Of a DNA stretch of 11,574 nt, positions 5,589 to 11,574 are shown piece after piece. Position 1 is the stretch's first letter. Each line of letters opens with the position of its first letter. The stretch lies in NCBI GenBank assembly GCA_003541285.1, contig DPMS01000683.1, forward strand, positions 1 to 11,574, read 5' to 3'. Under the pieces are notes generated by a model. That model was not told the origin of the DNA and did not search any database. It saw only the letters and a program-made list of their open reading frames with translations. The position numbers and the translations under genes are program-made. This stretch comes from Actinomycetota bacterium. GTDB taxonomy: Bacteria; Actinomycetota; Actinomycetes; Streptosporangiales; Streptosporangiaceae.

Positions 5589-6668
5589 ATGAACGCTTCA
5601 TTGCGCGCAGCCGACAATTCGTACCCGGCCGCCATAACTACCCGCACACCGGTCTCAGTGATCATGCCGGTGCGCAATGAGCAGCGGCACCTGGCCGAGG
5701 CGGTTGGTCACGTGCTCGCCCAGGAGTACCCGGCCGGGATCGAGGTGATGCTCGCGGTAGGCCCGTCCCGCGATGCCACCCACGAGATCGCACAACGCCT
5801 GGCGGAGAGCGACCCTCGTGTCACCGTGATGCCCAACCCCACCGGAGACATTCCGGCCGCGAACAACCTGGCGATCAAGGCTTCGCGTTACCCGATCGTG
5901 GCCCGCGTGGATGGGCACTGCCTGATTCCGCCCGGGTACCTGATGCAGGCGGTCAGGACCTTGCAGGAGACGGGGGCGGACGATGTGGGCGGCGTCATGG
6001 CCGCCGAGGGCGTGACCCCGTTCCAGCAGGCAGTGGCTTATGCCATGACCTCCCCGGCAGGGGTCGGCAACGCCCGCTTCCACACTGGTGGGCGAGCCGG
6101 GCCTACTGACAGCGTTTACCTGGGCGTATACCGGCGGACCGCACTGGAACAGGTGGGTGGCTACGACGAGAGCTACCAGGTGGCCGAGGACTGGGAGATG
6201 AACCACCGGATCCGCGAGGCGGGCGGGCTGATCTGGTTCGAGCCCAAGCTACGGGTCACGTACCGCCCGCGCGCTACCGTGGCGGCCCTTGCCAGGCAGT
6301 ATTTCCACTACGGCCGGTGGCGTCGGGTGGTCAGCCGGCAGCACGCGGGCACGATCAGCCTGCGTTACCTGGCGGCACCGCTCACGCTGCTCGCCATCAT
6401 CGCCGGGCTGGCGGCCGGCCTGGCCGGGACGGTGGTCTCCGGGCTCGGCGGGCTGATGCTGGGATTCGCCGTCCCCGCCGCCTACCTGGCCGGGCTCGGT
6501 GTGGTGACCGGCATGGCAGGTCGCAAGCTGACCGCCGGCGCGCTCGTCAGGCTCCCGGTGGCCCTGCTCACCATGCACATGTGCTGGGGGCTTGGGTTCC
6601 TCACCAGCCCGCGTGACCTCATCCCCGTCAGCCGGGCGAGCATCCGGCGGCTATCGGCTGCCCAGTAG
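5589..6668 (+). CDS. ExoA-like family 2 glycosyltransferase with C-terminal membrane helices
   Basis: Encodes 359 residues. The GT2 domain (about 20-250) starts with VSVIMPVRNEQRHL and has a DGH metal-binding triad (108-110, in place of DXD). It also has a YLGVYRR acceptor segment, EDWEMNHRIREAGG with candidate base E200/D201, and YGRWRR (R243-R246) in the position of the family's Q/RXXRW motif. Three hydrophobic stretches follow (about 261-283, 288-312, 320-342), so the enzyme is membrane-anchored and probably adds a sugar from a nucleotide-sugar donor to a lipid-linked acceptor. The closest remembered relatives are ExoA-type succinoglycan transferases. The start is ambiguous: ATG 5589 lacks a Shine-Dalgarno but follows an inverted repeat and a -10 box (near-leaderless), while GTG 5556 would add 11 Arg-rich residues. 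The last 18 bases overlap the end of the convergent polymerase gene. Sugar specificity cannot be read. Confidence 0.88.
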   Translation: MNASLRAADNSYPAAITTRTPVSVIMPVRNEQRHLAEAVGHVLAQEYPAGIEVMLAVGPSRDATHEIAQRLAESDPRVTVMPNPTGDIPAANNLAIKASRYPIVARVDGHCLIPPGYLMQAVRTLQETGADDVGGVMAAEGVTPFQQAVAYAMTSPAGVGNARFHTGGRAGPTDSVYLGVYRRTALEQVGGYDESYQVAEDWEMNHRIREAGGLIWFEPKLRVTYRPRATVAALARQYFHYGRWRRVVSRQHAGTISLRYLAAPLTLLAIIAGLAAGLAGTVVSGLGGLMLGFAVPAAYLAGLGVVTGMAGRKLTAGALVRLPVALLTMHMCWGLGFLTSPRDLIPVSRASIRRLSAAQ

Positions 6669-9600
6669 CCTGCGCACGGCGCGGGCGGCCGCCTGGCCGT
6701 CGTCGAGGGCGCAGTAGGTCCCGGCGAATGCCTGGTAGGCGGCCTGGTACGTGCGCCGGACGGCGGGCAGATCGCGCAGCGCGCCGATGACGTCGGCGGT
6801 GGTGGTCAGCAGCGGGCCAGGCGCCTGCGATTCGAAATCGAAGTAGAAACCGCGCACGTTGTCGCGGTAGTCCGCCAGGTCGTAGGTGTAGAAGAGGATC
6901 GGGCGGCCGGTGCCGGCGAAGTCGAACATGATGGAGGAGTAGTCCGTCACCAGGACGTCGCTGATCAGCAGGAGGTCGGTGACGTCCGGGTAGCAGGTGA
7001 CCGGGGTCACGAACCCGCTGGCGATGTTGGCGGCGGGGCTGTTGCTGGCGTTGGTGTGCAGCCGCAGCAGCAGGACGTGGTCGTCGCCGAGGGCGTCGGC
7101 CATCGCCTGCAGGTCCAGGTGGAGGTCGAACCCGTAGCCGCCGCCCGATGGCCGGGCGGCATTGTCACGCCAGGTCGGGGCGTAGAGCACGATCCGCTTG
7201 CCGGCGGGCAGGCCCAGCCGGCCGCGGATGACAGCGGCGCGCTCGTCGCGGCCGGGCTGGTGCAGGGCGTCGTTGCGCGGGTAGCCGGTTTCCAGCACCT
7301 CGCCGTCGTAGCCGAGCGCACGCCGGAGAACAGGCGTGCTGAACGCGTTCGGGGACAGCAGCAGGTCCCAGTTGGCGGCGGCCTGCCGGAGTACGTCGGC
7401 GTAGACCAGCCCGGTTTCGAACTGGGGCTGGGCGATGTCGAGCCCGATCCGCTTCAGCGGCGTCCCATGCCAGGTCTGCAGGCAGGTCTGCCCCTCGCGG
7501 CGGCGGAACCAGTGCGGCAGTTCGTCGTTCACGATCACGTAGCGGGCCTGGGCGAGCGCTTCGAAGTGCGGGCGGCTGCCGGCGGGAACAAGGCGGGTTC
7601 CCTCGGGCACGCCGAACTGGAGGTCCCTGGTCACCCAGGCACATTCGAGGCCGGGGCGGACACGGCGCAGTTCGTCGTGGATCGCCCGCGGATTGCAGGC
7701 GTAGGTCCGGCCGCCGAAGCAGTCGAACACGGCGAGTTCGCGCAGCGGCTCGGCGCGGGCCCGAGGATAGTACTGCTTGGTCAGCTGCCCGGCCGCGAAG
7801 GGCCCGCGCTCGTCGTCCGCGCGGTCCAGGCGCACGTGCAGCCTCAGGGCATCGGTGTTGTAGGGCCGCGCCTCCACCGCGTGCACGCCCATCCGGTGAT
7901 AGCCGGGCAGGCCGGCGAGCAGCCGCCGGTCCAGCGCCACTGCCACTTCGGCCCCGGCCGCCGGTGTGGGCGCCAGCACATGCCAGTCACCGTTGGCCAG
8001 CGGGATGGGGTTTCCCGGCCCGGCGCTCGTGGCCAGGCCGGAGGCCGGGCCAGGAGCGAACTCGGTGGTGAAGGTCCTGTCTTCCCACCGCAGTGGCAGC
8101 GAGTGCTGACGGCCCGACCTGACATGACGGAGGATCAGCCCGGACGGCCGGTCCTGCCACCCGCCTGCGTAGTCGCCGCGCAGGACCAGGCGCTGATCGG
8201 CGGTCCACTCCAGGCTGGTGACGACCGGCCGCAGGGTCCGCTCCAGGAGCGAGAAGGAGCCGAAATGGGTCGCGAACGCGGTGACCTCCCGGCCGCGGTG
8301 CGCCACCCGCGCGCCAGCCTTGACGGCGGCGATGGACAGCCTGGAGGTGGCGCCCTCCTCGCCGGGGTTGAGGGAGACATCCCAGGTGAACTCGTCGTGG
8401 ACGGGAAGCATCCGGTGGATCGGGCTGCTGGCGTCCTGCGGGCGGATCAGTGCGCCCACCGGAATCTGGGCGCGGAACGAGTGCCTGCCCCTGGGCCCGT
8501 CCCCCTCCTGGCCGCGACCGGGGGCAGGTACGGGCTCCGCTGGGACCCGGACTGCCGCCACACCGCCCTGGCGCCGGCTGGCCACCACTCTCGTGGCGGC
8601 GGTGAGCGGGTGGCTGGCCCAGCCCTCGATTTCGAGCGTGTCCTCGCTCGCTGTGCAGGCGGTCACATAAGCCCGGGCCTGCTGGCCCCGGATCACGAAC
8701 CGTCCATCGTGCTCGGGGGCGGGTTGCAGCCACACGTCGCTGCTGACCCAGCGGCCCTCGGGCCATTGCGCCGAGCCTGGCAGCACGGCGGTGACCGGGC
8801 CTTCCAGCTGGAAGCCATCGCCGCTGACCCCGACCCGCAGTTCCCAGTCCGCCCCACGCCAGACACCGGGCAACGTGGCCAGGCGGCGGGCGGAGATCTC
8901 GACGGCGAAGCCCGACCACTCATAGCTGACGGCGGCCTGCTCTGAGCCTGCCGTGACGTCGGGACGGGACACCCGGGTGACCGGCAGCCGGATGGTCCGG
9001 CGGGTCCTGCTGTTGTGCAGCATGACCTGGATCCGGCACTGCGACGGGGTGGCGGAACTGACGCGGTGGATGTACGCGTGGCCTTCGATGCGAAGCTTGC
9101 GCCCATGCCAGCCGACACCGTCCACGCAGGCGTTGAGCGTCATCTCACTGGTGATGTCGTACATATCGTCGGGAATGCCGTGGCCAGCATCGCCGAAGAA
9201 GGGGTAACGAGCGCACCACCGGGCTTGTCCGGCTGCACGCCGCGCCACCGCAGAGCCGGCCGCCTCGCCACGGCGCTCGAAGCGCAGCACCTCCAGCAAT
9301 TCCGGCAGCTTCCGCTGCCCGAGAAGGTACCCGCGCAGGCGGTCGGGCATCGGGACGGTGCCGTAGACCGAGGCGTCCACGGTGTCCAGGTAGCCGGCCG
9401 CGAGCTCGGCGATCCGTGCCCGGTCCTCGTCGGTGGCGTACTCGAATGCCTGGACCAGCAGGCGGATGTCGCTCATCAGCACTGATCGGTCATAGGCCGG
9501 CTTGAGGGCGGGGGCGCTTGCTGCGAGGAAACCGCCCACGTCACGGACGGTGCCCATCCGGTACTCGATGTTGGCGAGCTCGCGGTAGCGCTCGGTGATG

Positions 9601-10241
9601 GACAGCCCGCCGGAGTCGCGGAGCCGCCAGTAGTAGACCACGTCCTCGAACACGTCCACCGATGAGGCCAGCACGTGCGCCCGGACCGTCACCGGTGCGT
9701 CCTCGTAGACACCCCGGGGGAACTCGAAGCCATGGGCATCCCAGAACGGGCGCCGGTACACCTTGTTCCAGGCGCCGCGATCCTGCATCAGGGCTGGGAA
9801 CCGGGACACGTGCGTGCGCAGCACCGTCTTGCGGAACGGCCCCTCGTGCAGCCTGGACGGTGTCGGCCCGACTGCGGTAAGGCGCCTGACCGCCCCGGTC
9901 GCGATGTCCGAGCCCGTCTTGTCCAGCGATCCGGTGAGCAGGGCGTAGGCGTGCGGGCTCACCAGGTCGTCACTGTCGGCGAAGGCGAGGTACTGGCCGG
10001 TCGCGTGGCGGGCCCCGGCATTGCGGGCCGGCCCGAGGCCCGCGTTCTCCTGCTGCAGGAGGTGGAATCGCGGGTCCCGGGAGACGTAGCTCTTCGCGAT
10101 GAGCGTGCTCCCGTCGGCAGAGCCGTCGTCAACCAGGATGACCTCAAGGTCACTGAGAGTCTGGCGCGCGATCGATTCCAGCGCTGCCTCGAAGTAGTCC
10201 TCCACGTTGTAGAAGGGCACCACCACGCTGAGCCTGGCCAC
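6651..10241 (-). CDS. Bifunctional GT2 glycosyltransferase / CDP-glycerol-type teichoic acid polymerase
   Basis: Encodes 1196 residues from GTG 10241. I prefer this start because GGGAGGTG (10258-10251) lies nine bases upstream; GTG 10253, used by the longest frame, would overlap that sequence. The N-terminal GT2 domain (about 1-300) has LSVVVPFYNVEDYF, VDDGS (D38-D39), DSDD (89-92) and a YEDAP segment. A beta-rich middle region (about 330-790) follows. The C-terminal glycerophosphotransferase domain (about 800-1190) is of the TagF/TarF/TarL type. It shows TWHGTPLKR (catalytic His at 925), LSPNAFSTP, a TGYPRND segment, VLYAPTWRD, LRLHTN (H1062) and VTDYSSIMFDF (D1100). Such domains transfer glycerol- or ribitol-phosphate from CDP-activated donors to a growing wall polymer at the inner membrane face. 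The cytidylyltransferase gene behind it (208 bases away, same strand) supports this and hints at ribitol phosphate. The gene is tail to tail with the GT2 gene, overlapping by 18 bases. Confidence 0.9.
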   Translation of the reverse strand: MARLSVVVPFYNVEDYFEAALESIARQTLSDLEVILVDDGSADGSTLIAKSYVSRDPRFHLLQQENAGLGPARNAGARHATGQYLAFADSDDLVSPHAYALLTGSLDKTGSDIATGAVRRLTAVGPTPSRLHEGPFRKTVLRTHVSRFPALMQDRGAWNKVYRRPFWDAHGFEFPRGVYEDAPVTVRAHVLASSVDVFEDVVYYWRLRDSGGLSITERYRELANIEYRMGTVRDVGGFLAASAPALKPAYDRSVLMSDIRLLVQAFEYATDEDRARIAELAAGYLDTVDASVYGTVPMPDRLRGYLLGQRKLPELLEVLRFERRGEAAGSAVARRAAGQARWCARYPFFGDAGHGIPDDMYDITSEMTLNACVDGVGWHGRKLRIEGHAYIHRVSSATPSQCRIQVMLHNSRTRRTIRLPVTRVSRPDVTAGSEQAAVSYEWSGFAVEISARRLATLPGVWRGADWELRVGVSGDGFQLEGPVTAVLPGSAQWPEGRWVSSDVWLQPAPEHDGRFVIRGQQARAYVTACTASEDTLEIEGWASHPLTAATRVVASRRQGGVAAVRVPAEPVPAPGRGQEGDGPRGRHSFRAQIPVGALIRPQDASSPIHRMLPVHDEFTWDVSLNPGEEGATSRLSIAAVKAGARVAHRGREVTAFATHFGSFSLLERTLRPVVTSLEWTADQRLVLRGDYAGGWQDRPSGLILRHVRSGRQHSLPLRWEDRTFTTEFAPGPASGLATSAGPGNPIPLANGDWHVLAPTPAAGAEVAVALDRRLLAGLPGYHRMGVHAVEARPYNTDALRLHVRLDRADDERGPFAAGQLTKQYYPRARAEPLRELAVFDCFGGRTYACNPRAIHDELRRVRPGLECAWVTRDLQFGVPEGTRLVPAGSRPHFEALAQARYVIVNDELPHWFRRREGQTCLQTWHGTPLKRIGLDIAQPQFETGLVYADVLRQAAANWDLLLSPNAFSTPVLRRALGYDGEVLETGYPRNDALHQPGRDERAAVIRGRLGLPAGKRIVLYAPTWRDNAARPSGGGYGFDLHLDLQAMADALGDDHVLLLRLHTNASNSPAANIASGFVTPVTCYPDVTDLLLISDVLVTDYSSIMFDFAGTGRPILFYTYDLADYRDNVRGFYFDFESQAPGPLLTTTADVIGALRDLPAVRRTYQAAYQAFAGTYCALDDGQAAARAVRRLLGSR

Positions 10242-10325
10242 CTGAGCCCACACCTCCCGGCAGACGTCGGGCCCGGCGGCCCTCGCCCCCGCCCGGGCGA
10301 CCGCGGCATCGCCGGTGAACGTAGA

Positions 10326-10367
10326 TGAGGTGTCATGATTGCATCGATTACCTCAATAATCCGGCAA
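10326..10367 (-). promoter_or_regulatory. Putative promoter and operator of the polymerase gene
   Basis: On the minus strand TTGCCG (10367-10362) and TGCAAT (10343-10338) are 18 bases apart, each matching four of six sigma-70-type consensus positions. They lie in an A/T-rich island (about 10320-10380) that contrasts with its surroundings. Perfect arms TGAGGT (10326-10331) and ACCTCA (10350-10355) bracket the -10 box and could bind a regulator. A start near 10331 would give a leader of about 90 bases to the GTG at 10241. The prediction rests on weak consensus matches. Confidence 0.35.
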
Positions 10368-10381
10368 AACTGGGTATTCTG

Positions 10382-10414
10382 CCCCGGATCAGCAGGTTGT
10401 GACCTGTATCGGGG
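10382..10414 (-). terminator. Weak hairpin after the cytidylyltransferase gene
   Basis: CCCCG (10382-10386) pairs with CGGGG (10410-10414) and CAGGT (10393-10397) with ACCTG (10402-10406) over a TGTG loop, with AT/AT pairs and a bulge between. It starts about 35 bases beyond the stop of the cytidylyltransferase gene on the minus strand. A TTTT run follows only some ten bases later. It may end that transcript and so separate it from the polymerase gene, but the stem is interrupted. Confidence 0.3.
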
Positions 10415-10448
10415 AGACCGGCCGCTGGTGCCGCCGCAGGCGCGTCGG

Positions 10449-11144
10449 TCAGGACCGGAGAAGGGCCTCAGCCACAGCCAGGTCGCGTGGATAGGTGATC
10501 TTGATGTTGCGCTCGCTGCCCGCCACCACCTGCACGGCCACCTCCGGCAGATAGCGGAGCACGATCCCGCAATCATCGGTCGCCGGCAGCTCGGCGAATC
10601 CCGGGTCGGCGTCGGCGCGCTGATAGGCGCGGCGGATCACCGACAGCCGGAAGCCCTGCGGGGTCTGGCACCGGACCAAGGTGTCCCGCCGGGGCATGGC
10701 CGTCATCACCCCATTGGCGATCACAGCGATCGTGTCGGACGAGGGGACGGCCACCCCGACCGCCCGGTGGACGGCGAGGGCGGCCACGCAGTCGGCGATG
10801 GTCTGCTGGCTGACCAGGGGACGGGCCGCGTCGTGGAAGAGCACGTCGCATTCGGTGCCGCCGAGTTCGGCAATCGCCCGCCTAGTGGACTCCGTGCGGC
10901 TCGCGCCGCCTTCGATGATCCCTGTGAGCTTGCTGTATTTCCCGCCCGCCAGCAGGCTCGACGCCTGCTGGGTGTAGCCCGCGGCCATGACTACCAGGAT
11001 GGAGTCCACCCCCGGCGCCTGCTCGAACGCGGCGACGGAGTGCTCGATCAGTGCCTGGCCGGCTAGCGGCAGCAACTGCTTGGGGATCCCAGGGCCGAAC
11101 CGATCACCCGAACCGCCTGCGAGCACAACAGCGACCGTCCGCAT
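10449..11144 (-). CDS. IspD/TarI-family cytidylyltransferase, probably polyol-phosphate cytidylyltransferase
   Basis: Encodes 231 residues, the usual IspD/TarI length. The enzyme joins CTP to a sugar-alcohol phosphate, giving a CDP-polyol and pyrophosphate. The CTP-binding motif LAGGSGDRFGPGIPKQL (8-24) contains R15 and K22, matching the catalytic Arg and Lys of IspD. FHDAARPLV, VPSSDTI, RCQTPQGF, ATDDC and NIKITYPRDL (K215) follow in the normal order. IspD makes CDP-methylerythritol for isoprenoids, whereas TarI makes CDP-ribitol for teichoic acid; the folds are alike and motifs do not settle the choice. No ispF lies next to it, and it sits on the same strand as a teichoic-acid-type polymerase, so I favour ribitol-5-phosphate or a related substrate. 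The ATG at 11144 has no Shine-Dalgarno, but TAGAGT lies seven bases upstream, suggesting leaderless transcription. An ATG at 11183 is a weaker alternative. Confidence 0.85.
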   Translation of the reverse strand: MRTVAVVLAGGSGDRFGPGIPKQLLPLAGQALIEHSVAAFEQAPGVDSILVVMAAGYTQQASSLLAGGKYSKLTGIIEGGASRTESTRRAIAELGGTECDVLFHDAARPLVSQQTIADCVAALAVHRAVGVAVPSSDTIAVIANGVMTAMPRRDTLVRCQTPQGFRLSVIRRAYQRADADPGFAELPATDDCGIVLRYLPEVAVQVVAGSERNIKITYPRDLAVAEALLRS

Positions 11145-11151
11145 GACGCGG

Positions 11152-11157
11152 ACTCTA
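11152..11157 (-). promoter_or_regulatory. -10 element for probable leaderless transcription of the cytidylyltransferase gene
   Basis: On the minus strand TAGAGT fits TANNNT and is separated by seven bases (CCGCGTC) from the ATG at 11144. That is the spacing expected if transcription begins at or next to the start codon. No clear -35 was found. The same stretch lies in a hairpin-capable sequence: CTACC (11155-11159) with GGTAG (11174-11178), and GCCA (11163-11166) with TGGC (11170-11173). Confidence 0.4.
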
Positions 11158-11279
11158 CCTGGGCCAGCCTGGCGGTAGGTCATGTCCGGACGGGGTACGG
11201 ATTGCTCAGGCCGGACTCGCCACCGGCCGCTCGCCACCAGCCGCCCATCCGCGGCCGATGGCAGGTGCGGAGGGCCGTC

Positions 11280-11574
11280 ATGACCATGACGAGGGCGGTA
11301 ACGGGGCTGCCCCGGGCGATCCGGGGCTGGGTGGCCGGCGGGCCGGTGCCAGCCGGTGCGCTCTGGGGGATGGCGCTTGCCTGCAGCGTGTGTGCGGAGG
11401 CGTGGTACACGGCTGGCACCAGGCGGGCGGATTCTGCTGACCGCGCTGATCACGCCGGTCTGGGGAGCGCTGGCCACGCTCGCCGTCCTGGCCGGCTGGG
11501 GGCTCGCGACGCTGGGCTGGGAGCTCCTGCGGCCGGACGCGGGGTTCCTCCGGCCGGTCTGGCAGGCCGGTGGC
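11280..11574 (+). pseudogene. Start of a membrane protein gene with an apparent frameshift, cut by the window edge
   Basis: ATG 11280 follows GGAGGG (11269-11274) at five bases. The first frame encodes MTMTRAVTGLPRAIRGWVAG, a Gly/Pro turn, then a hydrophobic LWGMALACSVCAEAWYTAGT (helix-like). From about 11425 the frame one base further on encodes RILLTALITPVWGALATLAV and continues as a long hydrophobic, Trp- and Leu-rich stretch to the edge. In the first frame the codons after 11425 often end in T and give Arg/Ala/Gly-rich sequence, whereas the shifted frame has almost only G or C in third position. Together the two frames make a two-helix membrane segment, so one extra base near 11421-11430 (AGGCGGGCGG) is likely. 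It may be a real mutation, a sequencing error in GC-rich DNA, or, less likely, a programmed +1 shift. I do not recognise the family; it is divergent from the cytidylyltransferase gene, so a role in the same polymer pathway is possible. Confidence 0.5.

Noticed and set aside
7056..8945. 629-codon plus-strand open frame opposite the polymerase gene
   Set aside because: It mirrors the codon pattern of the polymerase gene, has no domain-like order and no ribosome binding site. It is a shadow of the real gene.
1..11574. CRISPR array, tRNA, rRNA, transposon ends or attachment sites
   Set aside because: No regularly spaced repeats, cloverleaf, rRNA-like sequence, transposase or flanking terminal repeats were seen.

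Overview
This window comes from a high-GC bacterial chromosome, most likely a member of the Actinomycetota. Codon third positions are almost all G or C and GTG starts are common. Two neighbouring proteins closely resemble the Mycobacterium tuberculosis proteins Rv1086 (short-chain Z-isoprenyl diphosphate synthase) and Rv1095 (PhoH2). These family calls come from remembered motifs and alignments; no database was searched.

Layout, left to right. Bases 1-201 (minus) hold the 5'-truncated remnant of an FkbH-type HAD gene that runs off the left edge. Bases 212-820 (plus) encode a conserved actinobacterial-type protein with a probable ribbon-helix-helix segment; its start codon sits inside a perfect AT-rich inverted repeat. 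A 360-base intergenic region with two tandem HutC/GntR-type operator-like sites leads to 1181-2719 (plus), a divergent ATP-type phosphoenolpyruvate carboxykinase closed by a strong hairpin. Next come a cis-prenyltransferase (3096-3857, plus) and a PIN-PhoH protein (4114-5493, plus). The gap between them is rich in signals: a CRP-like half-site pair, a perfect palindrome, a -10 box and a leader able to form two mutually exclusive hairpins.

The right half is a cell-surface polymer locus. It holds a membrane-linked GT2 glycosyltransferase (5589-6668, plus), preceded by a perfect 14-bp inverted repeat. Facing it tail to tail, with an 18-base overlap, is a giant bifunctional glycosyltransferase / CDP-glycerol-type teichoic acid polymerase (6651-10241, minus). 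Behind that lies an IspD/TarI-family cytidylyltransferase (10449-11144, minus). Divergent from it is a membrane protein gene that starts at 11280 with a good ribosome binding site, shifts frame near 11425, and continues off the right edge.

How the genes may fit together (inference): the cytidylyltransferase would activate ribitol phosphate or a similar polyol phosphate as a CDP derivative. The large polymerase would use it to build a teichoic-acid-like polymer. The cis-prenyltransferase would supply the C15 precursor of the lipid carrier on which such polymers are assembled. The PEPCK and PhoH genes are metabolic and RNA-related functions not obviously tied to that pathway. I found no CRISPR array, tRNA, rRNA or insertion sequence. 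The most interesting parts are the regulatory structures, the divergent PEPCK, the modular polymerase and the frameshifted membrane gene.
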